A stretch of DNA of 64,000 nt from Pontibacter sp. HSC-36F09 (GTDB lineage Bacteria; Bacteroidota; Bacteroidia; Cytophagales; Hymenobacteraceae). The stretch is taken from assembly GCF_024171605.1 (NCBI RefSeq), contig NZ_JALKAA010000006.1, positions 1 to 64,000 on the forward strand, written 5' to 3'. Both the position numbers and the translations under genes were made by a program. The notes beneath the pieces were generated by a model that did no database searches, was not told where the DNA came from, and was given only the letters and a program-made list of their open reading frames with translations. Positions 24,058-32,651 of the stretch are shown one piece after another. Position 1 is the first letter of the stretch. Each line of letters starts with the position of its first letter.

Positions 24058-24078
24058 GTTACTTCTTGCAAATATATT
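24058..24078 (+). promoter_or_regulatory. Motif shared with the region upstream of the 60-residue ORF
   Basis: GTTACTTCTTGCAAATA and the next four bases match 19276-19296 at 19 of 21 positions, in the same orientation. The motif lies 86 nt before the ATG at 24144. It may be a binding site for a common regulator, or part of a shared promoter of the two small genes. Confidence 0.5.
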
Positions 24079-24143
24079 TCCTGTGTTAGGAGATGGCTTA
24101 GCTGTATCATTGTATCAATCTAAACCAAATCACAGCCTGACAT

Positions 24144-24398
24144 ATGAAAACCTACGAAAACACAGCGGCCAATCCAACAAAGCATGTTGGCAGCCGCAAC
24201 TACTTAAAATCAGTGAAGCCCGTTACCCAAAACGAAGACTCGCTTGAGTACTCAACGATTGATGGGGAAGTGATCAATTCGACTTTAGGGACGGATGCGG
24301 TAAAGAAAGGAACCGGTCTGTTTATAGGCGAGTATTTTGTAGGTATACTTGACTCACTCTCCTCCGGAGTGAGCAACGTGCCTTACCTACGCTACTAA
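24144..24398 (+). CDS. Small 84-residue protein of unknown function
   Basis: The 84-residue product is polar in its first half (KTYENTAANPTKHVG) and ends in a glycine- and aromatic-rich segment, GTGLFIGEYFVGILDSLSSG, then VSNVPYLRY. There is no clear signal peptide. It has its own upstream regulatory region and a good terminator (24514-24545), which argues that it is a real gene. It shares an upstream motif with the 60-residue ORF on the other side of the importer. I do not recognise a family; a precursor peptide or small regulatory protein are possibilities. Confidence 0.5.
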   Translation: MKTYENTAANPTKHVGSRNYLKSVKPVTQNEDSLEYSTIDGEVINSTLGTDAVKKGTGLFIGEYFVGILDSLSSGVSNVPYLRY

Positions 24399-24513
24399 TA
24401 TCAGCCAACAAGGAAGCTACACCTTGGGAATAGAATAGATAGAATAGTTTAGATTAGAATAAGATTGAATAGATAATATTAGTGTTGGTTGTTTGTGTTT
24501 AGATTAGGCATTT

Positions 24514-24545
24514 GCCCTGTAGTCTCCTGCAGGGCATTTGTTTTT
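24514..24545 (+). terminator. Terminator after the 84-residue ORF
   Basis: GCCCTGTAG (24514-24522) pairs with CTGCAGGGC (24527-24535), one G-T pair included, and ATTTGTTTTT follows. Upstream, 24428-24480 is a low-complexity AGAATAG/AGATTAG stretch with no gene. Confidence 0.75.
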
Positions 24546-24563
24546 ACAACCTAGCCGAAGGGC

Positions 24564-24800
24564 TTATACCCAGCCTTTGCGCTCACTGAAGTGATTACAC
24601 CCAAACTGTGCGCCCGTGATCATTTCAAACCTTCTTGGTTTCTTATCTTCCGGTCCTTCGTGAACCAACGGAAGTACATAAGCCGGCTCCAGAGCGTGCT
24701 GGCCGGTTAACTCGTCACACAAACCAAATTCGTTGCTTTGAAGTTGTACTTTGTTTTGATCCTGTTCCCAGTGGTTGCAGTTATTACATATCGCTTCCAT
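24564..24800 (-). CDS. Small four-cysteine protein, probable zinc ribbon
   Basis: The 78-residue product has CNNCNHW at residues 5-11, a third Cys in FGLCDEL and a fourth in AQFGCNHFSER. This pattern fits a structural metal site, C-x2-C ... C ... C-x-H. Small proteins with a CxxCxHW start and a GCxxF end recur in Cytophagales; the function is unknown. It is convergent with the 84-residue ORF and shares the terminator region. No co-directional neighbour lies close by. Confidence 0.68.
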   Translation of the reverse strand: MEAICNNCNHWEQDQNKVQLQSNEFGLCDELTGQHALEPAYVLPLVHEGPEDKKPRRFEMITGAQFGCNHFSERKGWV

Positions 24801-25079
24801 ATCTTTATAATTTAAGTCTCACATAGTGTTACTTTCCCTTTTTACCTGCCTACACCCGCCACAGGTTGCATACAACCACTGTTATTTAGCAATTTAGAAT
24901 AAGGCTAAACAATGCCAGTCTGCTAAATTATCGGATTTACTTTGGAGGATGAGTTGCTTGCAAGACAAGATGAAGACTTAAACAGATCTTATCCATCGAA
25001 AGCCCGGCTATACCTTAGTCAGGGCTAGCAAAGTTGCATAGCAGCGTATTTAGACCGAAATTTGTGGGAAAAGCGCTAC

Positions 25080-25553
25080 ATGAAAATCAAACTCATTGCG
25101 ATCGGCAAAACAGACGAGGCATTTCTGGAGGAAGGTATACAGAAGTATATGAAACGGTTGAAGCACTACCATCCCTTCGAGTTTACGATCATACCTGATG
25201 TGAAGCAGGGTGGCAAATTTACAGCTGATAATCTAAAAGAGGCAGAAGGCAAACTGTTGCTGCAAAAGATACAGGATGGCGACCACGTGGTGCTACTCGA
25301 CGAGCAGGGCAAGACCTTTACCTCCACTGAGTATGCCCACTTCCTGCAAAAAAAACTCAACACCGTTACCACCAACCTGGTCTTCATCATCGGAGGTGCC
25401 TATGGTTTCTCCCCCGCCATCTATGAGCGGGCAAATGATAAAATCTCACTTTCTAAAATGACATTCTCACACCAGATGGTTCGCCTGTTTTTCGTGGAGC
25501 AGCTATACCGTGGTTTCACGATTTTGAGGGGCGAGAAGTATCATCATGATTGA
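25080..25553 (+). CDS. rlmH: 23S rRNA pseudouridine-1915 N3-methyltransferase
   Basis: The 157-residue SPOUT-class methyltransferase starts MKIKLIAIGKTDE. It has VVLLDEQGKTFTS and FIIGGAYGFSP, which form the SAM-binding trefoil knot, and ends LYRGFTILRGEKYHHD with the conserved YH-H tail. It methylates pseudouridine 1915 of 23S rRNA on assembled ribosomes. I choose the ATG at 25080; the TTG six codons upstream adds residues absent from the family. The gene is preceded by about 280 bp without a supported gene (24801-25079). Confidence 0.95.
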   Translation: MKIKLIAIGKTDEAFLEEGIQKYMKRLKHYHPFEFTIIPDVKQGGKFTADNLKEAEGKLLLQKIQDGDHVVLLDEQGKTFTSTEYAHFLQKKLNTVTTNLVFIIGGAYGFSPAIYERANDKISLSKMTFSHQMVRLFFVEQLYRGFTILRGEKYHHD

Positions 25554-25642
25554 GGGCTGTTTTCCGATTAACAGTGATGCTTACTACTACATACTCTCCT
25601 GACAGTGGCAGAGTATGTAATGCCAGGTATACCTACCAAAAC

Positions 25643-25679
25643 AAAAGAGCCTGCAAGTTATTCACTTACAGGCTCTTTT
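25643..25679. terminator. Bidirectional terminator between rlmH and tRNA-Ser
   Basis: AAAAGAGCCTGCAAGT (25643-25658) pairs with ACTTACAGGCTCTTTT (25664-25679), one mismatch, 5-nt loop. Poly-A and poly-T edges suit termination from both strands: rlmH (plus) and the tRNA (minus). Confidence 0.85.
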
Positions 25680-25690
25680 GGGTTATGCAG

Positions 25691-25778
25691 CAGAGAGCAA
25701 GGGATTCGAACCCTTGATACCCTTTTGGGGTATACACACTTTCCAGGCGTGCTCCTTCGACCACTCGGACAGCTCTCT
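25691..25778 (-). tRNA. tRNA-Ser (anticodon GGA)
   Basis: The 88-nt class II tRNA has acceptor stem AGAGAGC / GCTCTCT and discriminator G, and the T-arm contains GGTTCGAATCC. The anticodon loop CCTGGAAAG gives GGA. The long variable arm pairs ATACCC with GGGTAT. CCA is not encoded. The variable arm contains TATACC, a partial form of the dispersed motif. Confidence 0.93.
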
Positions 25779-25859
25779 ATTATGGGTGCAAATATACGCC
25801 AATAACTTACACTATCGCAAATTTTTACAGCCCTATACCTTATAAATATATTGCGCCTG

Positions 25860-26924
25860 CTAGATGCTGATCTCTCCGCGAAGGTTACTGGCAAGCAGCT
25901 CACGGGTTTGCGTTACCGGCAGGCCGAGCCCCAGCACAAACATTAATTTTGTAATGGCTGCCTCGGTCGTGATATCGTCGCCCCCGATTATACCCATGTT
26001 GAGCAGGAACTTGCTTGTTTCGTAGCGCCCCTGGTCCACCCTGCCCTCGTCGCACTGTGACACGTTCAGAATATAAATCCCTCTTGACAGGGCATCCTGC
26101 AGCATCTCAAGCAGCCATCCCGCTGTGGGGGCGTTGCCTGCACCAAATGTTTCGAGTACGATGCCGCGCAGTCCCGGCGTTTCCAGCACGCTGCGCATCA
26201 CCTGCGGCGTTATGCCCGGAAAAAGTTTCAGGATAGCCACATTGTCATCCAGTTGCTGGTGCACGTGCAGTGGTTTTTCCGAATGCGGCAAAATAGCATT
26301 ATCATAAAAATCGATGCTGATGCCCGCTTTGGCAAGTAACGGATAGTTCTCCGACTTAAAAGCATTGAAATGGCGGCTCTCTACTTTCTTGGCCCGGTTG
26401 CCCCTGATCAGGAGGTTATGGAAATAGACACAAACTTCTGGCACGACACTCTTCCCATTGATCTTGGTAGCTGCAATCTGCAAAGCAGAGATCAGGTTGG
26501 CGCGGGCATCGGTGCGGGTACGGCCGATCGGCACCTGTGCACCGGTAAAGATGACGGGCTTGTCCAGGTTCTCGAGCAGGTAGCTGAGGGCAGAAGCGCT
26601 GTAGGCCATCGTATCGGTGCCGTGCAGCACAACAAAGCCATCGTAGTCGGCGTAATTGTCGCGTATCAGGTTGGCCAGCATCAGCCAGTCGGCGGGCGCC
26701 ACGTTAGAGGAATCGATGGCCGGTTCAATACTCAGCACAGTCAGCAAATACTTAAAGTTGCTCAGTTCGGGTACCTTCTCCAGTATCTGACTGAAGTTGA
26801 AAGGCACCAAGCTGTGCTTTTCATCATATACCATACCTACCGTGCCCCCGGTATAAATGATCAGAATGGAGGCGTCCGAGTGCGCAGGTGCGGCGGTGTC
26901 GATGTTGGTTTTGACTACTTTCAT
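25860..26924 (-). CDS. ansA: Type I L-asparaginase
   Basis: The 354-residue asparaginase has both catalytic signatures: TGGTVG at 25-30, where the Thr is the nucleophile, and HGTDT at 101-105 with the second Thr-Asp pair. No signal peptide is seen, consistent with the cytoplasmic type I enzyme that hydrolyses asparagine to aspartate and ammonia. It follows the TatD gene by 3 nt and is surely co-transcribed with it. Confidence 0.94.
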   Translation of the reverse strand: MKVVKTNIDTAAPAHSDASILIIYTGGTVGMVYDEKHSLVPFNFSQILEKVPELSNFKYLLTVLSIEPAIDSSNVAPADWLMLANLIRDNYADYDGFVVLHGTDTMAYSASALSYLLENLDKPVIFTGAQVPIGRTRTDARANLISALQIAATKINGKSVVPEVCVYFHNLLIRGNRAKKVESRHFNAFKSENYPLLAKAGISIDFYDNAILPHSEKPLHVHQQLDDNVAILKLFPGITPQVMRSVLETPGLRGIVLETFGAGNAPTAGWLLEMLQDALSRGIYILNVSQCDEGRVDQGRYETSKFLLNMGIIGGDDITTEAAITKLMFVLGLGLPVTQTRELLASNLRGEISI

Positions 26925-26927
26925 CGC

Positions 26928-27695
26928 TTAGCGTTTGAAGAGGTTGAGGGCATTACGGGTTGTGGCGGCGGCTACTTCTTCCACTGGTTTTTGCATCAGT
27001 TCAGCCACGCGGCGTGCCACCAAAGGCAGGTAAGCGGGCTCGTTGCGTTTGCCCCGGTGCGGTACGGGCGCCAGGTATGGGCAGTCCGTTTCAAGTACCA
27101 GATCATCCAGACTAACATGCGGCAGTACCATGTCCAGGCCACCGTTCTTAAAAGTGGCCACACCACCTATACCCATCAGAAAACCGAGTTCCTTCACCTT
27201 GGCAGCCTGCTCCACTGTGCCGGAAAAGCAATGGAATATACCTTTCAAACTGCCGTCCTGTGCAGCGGCAATGATCTCATAGGTTTCGTCAAAGGAGTCG
27301 CGGGTGTGGAGCACGATGGGCAGTTGGTGCTTCTTGGCCAGTTCAACCTGCACTTTCAGGGCCTCTTGCTGCTGCGGTAGAAAAGTTTTGTCCCAATACA
27401 GGTCAATGCCACACTCGCCAACCGCCGCAAACTGTCGCTTGCCCAGCCATTCCTCCACCAGGTATAGCTCCTGCTCAAAATCCTTATTCACCGAAGTCGG
27501 GTGCAGGCCCATCATCGCGATGCATTGATCAGGGTGCTTCTCTTCTGTTTCCAGCATCACATCGATGGAGGTGTGATCAATGTTGGGCATGTAGATTTTC
27601 TCTACGCTGGCTTCGAGTGCCCTTGCTACCGCCTCGTCACGGTCCTGTTGAAACTTCTCTGAATAGATATGTGCGTGCGAATCAATTAAAGTCAT
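26928..27695 (-). CDS. TatD-family metal-dependent hydrolase
   Basis: The 255-residue TIM-barrel hydrolase has HAH at residues 7-9, VGECGIDLYW, LPIVLHTRDS, FHCFSGT and LETDCPYLAPVPHRGKRNEP. All metal-binding positions of TatD/YcfH DNases are present. Family members have 3'-5' exonuclease or DNase activity in vitro; the cellular role is thought to be nucleic-acid turnover or repair. It is first in a two-gene unit with ansA. Confidence 0.92.
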   Translation of the reverse strand: MTLIDSHAHIYSEKFQQDRDEAVARALEASVEKIYMPNIDHTSIDVMLETEEKHPDQCIAMMGLHPTSVNKDFEQELYLVEEWLGKRQFAAVGECGIDLYWDKTFLPQQQEALKVQVELAKKHQLPIVLHTRDSFDETYEIIAAAQDGSLKGIFHCFSGTVEQAAKVKELGFLMGIGGVATFKNGGLDMVLPHVSLDDLVLETDCPYLAPVPHRGKRNEPAYLPLVARRVAELMQKPVEEVAAATTRNALNLFKR

Positions 27696-27739
27696 GTGCG
27701 TTCTTTTGGATCAAATATCTCCGTGCAAAGGTCCGAACT

Positions 27740-27951
27740 AATGGTTAAGGCTGCAAGTACTACAGCATATCACCACTTATATGGCAGGATTTGCTTGTCG
27801 AATAGTTACATGGTTGAATTGTTAATTGTGCATGATCGCTGCTCGGTGCACGATTCGGACAGGTCGCGACCTGTCCCTACGATAAAAGGACAGTGCTATG
27901 TAACTTTTTTTCATTAGAGTGTAAGGCTGCTAATGCTGAATTCTCAAACTC
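27740..27951. repeat. Dispersed intergenic element, inverted relative of 16039-16230
   Basis: The element holds the 20-bp perfect palindrome GGACAGGTCGCGACCTGTCC (27857-27876). Positions 27845-27874 equal the reverse complement of 16163-16192. Read on the minus strand, it starts beside the glycosyltransferase stop with AGGAGTTTGAGAATT and ends with AATTAACAATTCAACCATG, the same order of parts as the copy at 16 kb. No gene is seen. Confidence 0.68.
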
Positions 27952-29043
27952 CTAATACCTCCTCCCCTTCCACTTCACTTTGGTCGGCAGGAAAAAGTAA
28001 AAGATCAGAACGAAAGTAGTCACCAGCAGGTATAGCTCAAAGGCAATGTACTGCCACCAGGAGGCACTGCGGTTGAGTCGTTTCAGGCAGATGTGCATGA
28101 ACACGCTTTGGAGCAGCAACTTGACGACCGCAATGCTGAGCGCTATACCTAGGGAGGCCTTAAAAAAGAAAGGAATCAGTACAGGATAATAGGCTGAGTG
28201 CAGCACAAACAAAGCGAACATATACTTGGGCATGAAGACCGAACCCCGCATCCAGCGCTTGCGCTGCTCCAGCAGTGCGCCGTAACCGGGGGCAGGCGCT
28301 GACCACGCGAGGACCTTGCTATTGTACAGATTGCGGAAGCCATAGCCCCGCTTGAGTATCTGGTTGAAAATGGCAATGTCTTCTGTAATCGAAAAAGGGA
28401 TGCTCTCAAAACCTCCTACGTCTTCGTATGCTTTGCGGGTGAGCAGCATGTTGTTGCCCATGGTTGTGACCGGCATGTTCAGGTCGCTGAACACCTGCAT
28501 CAGGCCAATTGAGAACAGCCAGTCCATCCGCTGCATCTTATCGAACAGTCGGTTACCTTTCACCGTGGTCAGTCCCGTCACAACACCCACCTTTTCATCC
28601 AGTCCTGCCAGCATGGCCTTTATCCAGGTAGGCGGCACTTCTATATCGGCATCGGTGAAGAGGAAAATGTCAGAAGTTGCTTTGCGGGCCAACTGCGCCA
28701 ACACATTGGCTTTGCCTTTGGCCTGACCCAGCGTGCCGATAATGGGCAGGCAGGTATAGCCGGGCTTGTCCTGGATGAAGGCTTCTACCAGGGCGCGGGT
28801 GCGGTCAGTGGAATCATCGTCACCAATCAGCACTTCTATCTTCTCTGTGGGGTAATCGAGCACAGCAATGGCCTGCAGACAAGCCAGTATGTTAGCTTCT
28901 TCGTTACGGGCCGCGATCAGAATGCTGACATTAGGTAGGTTGGTAACCTTTACCGTATAGCGCCTGTGATTAAAGAGCAGCAGCAACAGAAGCGCTATAA
29001 ATACGATAAAATACAGGATAAAATAGGCGACAGATACCATCAT
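27952..29043 (-). CDS. Membrane glycosyltransferase, family 2
   Basis: A 363-residue protein. An N-terminal membrane segment precedes a GT-A domain with VSILIAARNEE, GDDDSTDRT, the metal-binding FTDADIE, TMGNNMLL, the ITEDIA acid/base motif and QRKRW. Three C-terminal membrane segments follow. This is the plan of processive or polyprenyl-linked GT2 enzymes that act at the inner membrane in envelope glycan synthesis. I choose ATG 29043 (or 29040), where the start overlaps the deacetylase stop; a longer ORF upstream lies inside the deacetylase gene. Confidence 0.88.
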   Translation of the reverse strand: MMVSVAYFILYFIVFIALLLLLLFNHRRYTVKVTNLPNVSILIAARNEEANILACLQAIAVLDYPTEKIEVLIGDDDSTDRTRALVEAFIQDKPGYTCLPIIGTLGQAKGKANVLAQLARKATSDIFLFTDADIEVPPTWIKAMLAGLDEKVGVVTGLTTVKGNRLFDKMQRMDWLFSIGLMQVFSDLNMPVTTMGNNMLLTRKAYEDVGGFESIPFSITEDIAIFNQILKRGYGFRNLYNSKVLAWSAPAPGYGALLEQRKRWMRGSVFMPKYMFALFVLHSAYYPVLIPFFFKASLGIALSIAVVKLLLQSVFMHICLKRLNRSASWWQYIAFELYLLVTTFVLIFYFFLPTKVKWKGRRY

Positions 29044-29675
29044 AGGGTCCGGAAGGTATAGCCCTGTGCGGTAAAATGGTCTAAAAAACGAGGCAGGGCA
29101 TATTGCATGTTTCGCTGGGCCTTCAGGCTGTCGTGGAATACGATGATGCTGCCGCTTTGGGTACAACGGATGGTTTCGCGCAGGCATTTTTCAGGGCTGA
29201 GCGAACGGTCGTAATCGTTGGTGAGCACATCCCACATTATCAATTCATAATCGGGCCGAAGGGCCGCTGCCTGTTTTAAGGAAATGCGGCCGTAGGGAGG
29301 TCGGAACAATTTAGGATGTGCTGCATCAGAATTAAGCCGCTCGAGCTCTCGCTGACACTGCTGCACGTTTTCAAGATAATACTCCAGTGAGGTTTCCCAA
29401 CCGCGCAGGTGGTTGTGCGTATGGTTCGCCAGCCTGTGGCCCTGTTTTAAAATCTGCTTTGCTATACCTTGATGCTTCACCAGATTATCACCCACTGCAA
29501 AAAAAGTCGCTTTCGCCTTGTAGTGCTCCAATTGCTCCAGCACCCAGGGCGTCACCTCCGGTATGGGTCCATCGTCGAAAGTCAGGTATAGCACCTTGCC
29601 CTGTTCTTCCCTCAGCCAGGTATAGCCAGGCAATATTCTGCGAAGCAAGGCGGGAGTCTTGTAAAGGCGGAGCAA
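29040..29675 (-). CDS. Polysaccharide deacetylase (carbohydrate esterase family 4)
   Basis: The 211-residue NodB-fold enzyme has TFDDGP (32-37), which supplies the catalytic base and metal Asp, HTHNH (85-89), the metal histidines, RPPYGR and the late His in IVFHDS. No signal peptide is obvious. It removes N-acetyl groups from a glycan. It is translationally coupled to the glycosyltransferase (4-nt overlap), so the pair probably works on the same polymer or lipid-linked sugar. Confidence 0.9.
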   Translation of the reverse strand: MLRLYKTPALLRRILPGYTWLREEQGKVLYLTFDDGPIPEVTPWVLEQLEHYKAKATFFAVGDNLVKHQGIAKQILKQGHRLANHTHNHLRGWETSLEYYLENVQQCQRELERLNSDAAHPKLFRPPYGRISLKQAAALRPDYELIMWDVLTNDYDRSLSPEKCLRETIRCTQSGSIIVFHDSLKAQRNMQYALPRFLDHFTAQGYTFRTL

Positions 29676-29817
29676 TTTTAATTGTTAAATTGTTGATGAT
29701 TAAATTGTTGAATGGCTGCTTACAGGCTATTCATTTGAAATTCAACGCTCTGCTAATAAGTAGCTTTCCTGTATTCTTGAAAAACAATTTAGCAATTTAG
29801 CAATTTAACCATCAATC
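29676..29817. repeat. Low-complexity AT-rich intergenic stretch
   Basis: Repeated AATTGTTAAATTGTTG on one side and ACAATTTAGCAATTTAGCAATTTAACC on the other form an imperfect inverted repeat spanning the gap between the deacetylase and phosphatase genes. It resembles the A/T-rich ends of the elements at 16, 27 and 62 kb. No gene is seen. Confidence 0.5.
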
Positions 29818-31041
29818 CTACTTAAACCTGCACGACAGGAGCGTGATGTCGTCGTTAAAGGTAGACTCTTCGTTGTAGAGGTTGATGGCGTTGAGCAGTT
29901 GCAGGTGCAGCATCTTCGAGCTCAGGAAACGGTTCTTCTGCAGGAATTTAATCGTCCCTTCTATACCGAACTCCGATTCGTCTTCATCAAATACCTCGGT
30001 CAGGCCGTCGGTATAGCAGAGTATAATGGCATCATGTGGCACATGGATCTTGCCAACGTTCATGAAAGGCAGTACATCGAACACGCCCAGCATGGTGCAG
30101 CCATCGTTGAGCAGGTCGTGGGTATCGTTTTCGTAGAGTAGAATCGGGGCGTTATGACCGGCGTTTACGTAACTCAGCTCCCGCGTGCTGCGGTTGAAGA
30201 TAGCGACAAAAGTGGTAATGAATTTTTCGGCGATCGCATTGCGGTAGATCAGGTGGTTGAGTTCCGACACCACAGTATTCAGGTCAGCCGTCTGGCGCAA
30301 AATGGTGCGCAGACCGGCCTGAAAATTCGACATCAACAGCGAAGCCGGCACCCCCTTGCCCGACACGTCAGCCACGCAGAAAAGGAACTGGTCTTTGTCA
30401 ATCTCTATAAAATCGTAGTAGTCCCCGCCAATGGATGAGTGCGGAATGTAGCTGGCGTGAATGGCCACATCCTTGTCATTGGGCAGGCTTTTAGGGAACA
30501 GCATCGACTGCACTTCACGGGCAATCTCAATCTCTTTGCGGATCGATTCCTGCGCCAAACGCTGGCGTGCCATGCGGTGGTTTTCGATGGCTACGAGCAT
30601 GATATTACTTACCGTCTGCACAAAGTTGAGCGCCTCGATATTGGTGTAGTAAGGCAGGTTTTTGCCGATCATCACAAAAGCGAGCACTTTGCCATTGTGC
30701 AGAATCGGAATCACGATCTCGAAATTACGCCACTTCTTGTCCACGATCAGCTTAGACATGCGGGTGATTTCCTTGAGTTCGAGAATGACGTCGGGGAGGT
30801 GTTGCTTAGCGGCTTCCAGATCGGTACCGTAGCTCACTTTGCAGTCCCACTTCTCGTCGTGCACAAACAACGCCAGACGATTGATCTGCAGCTGGGCGAT
30901 CAGCGTGAAGCGGTATATTTTATAGAGCGCCTCTTCGGGCAGGTTGTCGTTAATCGCCTGCGTGATTTCCAACAGGGCCGATAATTCCAGCTTTTTGAGG
31001 TTTAACTCTTGCTGTATGTTCGGAGCAACTATATCAGGCAT
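29818..31041 (-). CDS. GAF-like sensor with PP2C/SpoIIE-type Ser/Thr phosphatase
   Basis: A 407-residue protein. The first 165 residues look like a GAF domain, followed by a helical linker with IAREVQSMLFP. The PP2C/SpoIIE catalytic part has SIGGDYYDF, VADVSGKGVPA, NAGHNAP, CYTDGLTEV and FNDDITLL, covering the metal-binding Asp residues. Such RsbU-like phosphatases dephosphorylate anti-anti-sigma factors in partner-switching stress responses. No STAS or anti-sigma gene is adjacent. The gene is monocistronic in this window. Confidence 0.92.
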   Translation of the reverse strand: MPDIVAPNIQQELNLKKLELSALLEITQAINDNLPEEALYKIYRFTLIAQLQINRLALFVHDEKWDCKVSYGTDLEAAKQHLPDVILELKEITRMSKLIVDKKWRNFEIVIPILHNGKVLAFVMIGKNLPYYTNIEALNFVQTVSNIMLVAIENHRMARQRLAQESIRKEIEIAREVQSMLFPKSLPNDKDVAIHASYIPHSSIGGDYYDFIEIDKDQFLFCVADVSGKGVPASLLMSNFQAGLRTILRQTADLNTVVSELNHLIYRNAIAEKFITTFVAIFNRSTRELSYVNAGHNAPILLYENDTHDLLNDGCTMLGVFDVLPFMNVGKIHVPHDAIILCYTDGLTEVFDEDESEFGIEGTIKFLQKNRFLSSKMLHLQLLNAINLYNEESTFNDDITLLSCRFK

Positions 31042-31097
31042 TCAGTTTCATAGGTTAGGTTGGCGAAAAATCCGCACGTGGGGACCCTCCTGCCAGT

Positions 31098-31118
31098 TAT
31101 ACCTGTCACGCAGGTATA
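31098..31118. repeat. Inverted pair of the dispersed heptamer
   Basis: TATACCTG, 5 nt, CAGGTATA: a perfect 8-bp inverted repeat in the leader of the phosphatase gene (minus strand). The rest of 31042-31261 shows no gene. Confidence 0.7.
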
Positions 31119-31261
31119 GACCGCGTAAATTTACAAAAAATCAACCGCATTCTCTGCCAAACCCTCCAAATCCTTTCAAATAATCCGTATTCGTCCCGTA
31201 CGTTTACATGCAACTACGTAGCCAAGGCATTTGTTTAGAATTGCTTCGGGAAATACTTGTA

Positions 31262-31519
31262 TCAGATGGAATTATGCACCACAAGGCCGGCTTTGGTGGC
31301 CAGGTAGTAGTAGTGCTGGCATTGTTCCCCAAAGGCAGTTTCATCATACTCGTGCTCCGTATCCGGGTCCGGGTATAAGATCCGGATATAGCCTTTGGCA
31401 ATCAGGTCGCGCAGGGCCGTGCAGAGTTCTTCGTCAGTCAGGGCGCTGGTGCTTTTGAGGTCAGGGTAGGACGTCACAAAATAGAGCTCGTCCATGATGG
31501 CAAATTCATTCTCAGTCAT
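31262..31519 (-). CDS. Small conserved-type protein, winged-helix-like
   Basis: The 85-residue product has two helices with TSALTDEELCTALRDLIAKGYIRIL, which resembles a helix-turn-helix followed by a wing, and ends in YYYLATKAGLVVHNSI. No function is known to me. Its ATG overlaps the end of the glycosyltransferase gene by 8 nt, so it is translationally coupled to it and is the last gene of the three-gene unit that starts at 33640. Confidence 0.7.
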   Translation of the reverse strand: MTENEFAIMDELYFVTSYPDLKSTSALTDEELCTALRDLIAKGYIRILYPDPDTEHEYDETAFGEQCQHYYYLATKAGLVVHNSI

Positions 31520-32651
31520 GATTATGGATGGTTCGGCCTTTCCAGGTATAGCGACCTGAAAGACCCATGATAGCGGTATATAGTACGTAAGGAATGTAAA
31601 CTAGCTGCAACGGAAGCATATAAATCAGATAATTTCGCCTCCGCATGAAAGTCAGCACGCGGTTTAAGAACAGGAAATCGATCAGGAATTTGGCTGCGTA
31701 AGCTGCCAGAAAAACCAAGGGCGAAATCCAGTGCAGCAGCACGGCAGGTATAGCCAGGAAAAGAAAAAGGTTGACGGCAAAAACACGCAGGGCCACCAGC
31801 TTAACCGATAGACTTTGGTAGCTCCGCCACTTGCTAGCCCAGCGCACCCGCTGTGCAATAAAACTGCGCACGGTTTTGCGCGCTTCGGTATACACGATGG
31901 CTCCGGGGTGCTTCAGAAATGCGATGCGCTCAGGGTATAACTGACTTACTTTGTGCAGCAGAAATTCATCGTCGCCACTGGCTATTCCTTCGTTTCCGGC
32001 AAAACCGCCCACCTCCTCAAACACAGCACGGGTATAGGCCAGGTTGGCGCCATTGCACATGTTCGGTTGCCGCAGGCCGATGGAAGCGCCCCCCACTCCG
32101 ATCAGCGAGGCAAACTCTACCAACTGCATACGCTCCAACATGGTCTGAGTATGGTGAAAACAGACAGGACCCGAGATAAAGATAGCCTGCTGCGATTGGA
32201 AGGTATAGGCGAAGTGCAAGAGCCAGTCAGGTTGCACCCGACAGTCGCCATCGGTAAAAGCTAGCAGCTCACCATCAGCCTCCGCTATACCTTGTTTGAT
32301 GGCGGCTTTCTTGCCGGTGGCGGTTGTGTGATCATCTAACCGGATCAGCCTTAGCTGAAGCCTGGTGTTAGGTATAAAACCCTGTACAAACTCATCAGTT
32401 CCGTCCTCTGAGTGGTCGTCTACTACCAGCACATCAAAGAGATCAGCCGGATAGGTTTGTTCTTCCAGATCCTGCAGCAAGTTGCGTATGTGCCCTGCCT
32501 CGTTTCGGACGGGAATGATGACGGTTATTTTGGTGGCAGGTATAAACCCCGCAGGTATAGCAGGTATAGGGAGGCGGTTCCAGGCGGACAAACAGCGCAG
32601 GATGACCCAGCCATAGGCAAGCAGCGACATCAAAAGCAGTAGCATGAACAT
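31512..32651 (-). CDS. Membrane glycosyltransferase, family 2
   Basis: The 379-residue enzyme has an N-terminal membrane segment and a GT-A domain with ITVIIPVRNEAG, VVDDHSEDGT, the metal site FTDGDC, GANLAYTR, SGDDEFLL and the QRVRW processivity motif. C-terminal membrane segments lie at about 290-365. It likely transfers sugars to a membrane lipid or growing glycan. Its start codon shares one base with the stop of the flippase-like gene upstream (TGATG), so the two are tightly coupled. Confidence 0.9.
   Translation of the reverse strand: MFMLLLLMSLLAYGWVILRCLSAWNRLPIPAIPAGFIPATKITVIIPVRNEAGHIRNLLQDLEEQTYPADLFDVLVVDDHSEDGTDEFVQGFIPNTRLQLRLIRLDDHTTATGKKAAIKQGIAEADGELLAFTDGDCRVQPDWLLHFAYTFQSQQAIFISGPVCFHHTQTMLERMQLVEFASLIGVGGASIGLRQPNMCNGANLAYTRAVFEEVGGFAGNEGIASGDDEFLLHKVSQLYPERIAFLKHPGAIVYTEARKTVRSFIAQRVRWASKWRSYQSLSVKLVALRVFAVNLFLFLAIPAVLLHWISPLVFLAAYAAKFLIDFLFLNRVLTFMRRRNYLIYMLPLQLVYIPYVLYTAIMGLSGRYTWKGRTIHNHD

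Noticed and set aside
25062..25079. Alternative TTG start for rlmH
   Set aside because: It would add six residues before the conserved MKIKLIAIGK start and is not needed.
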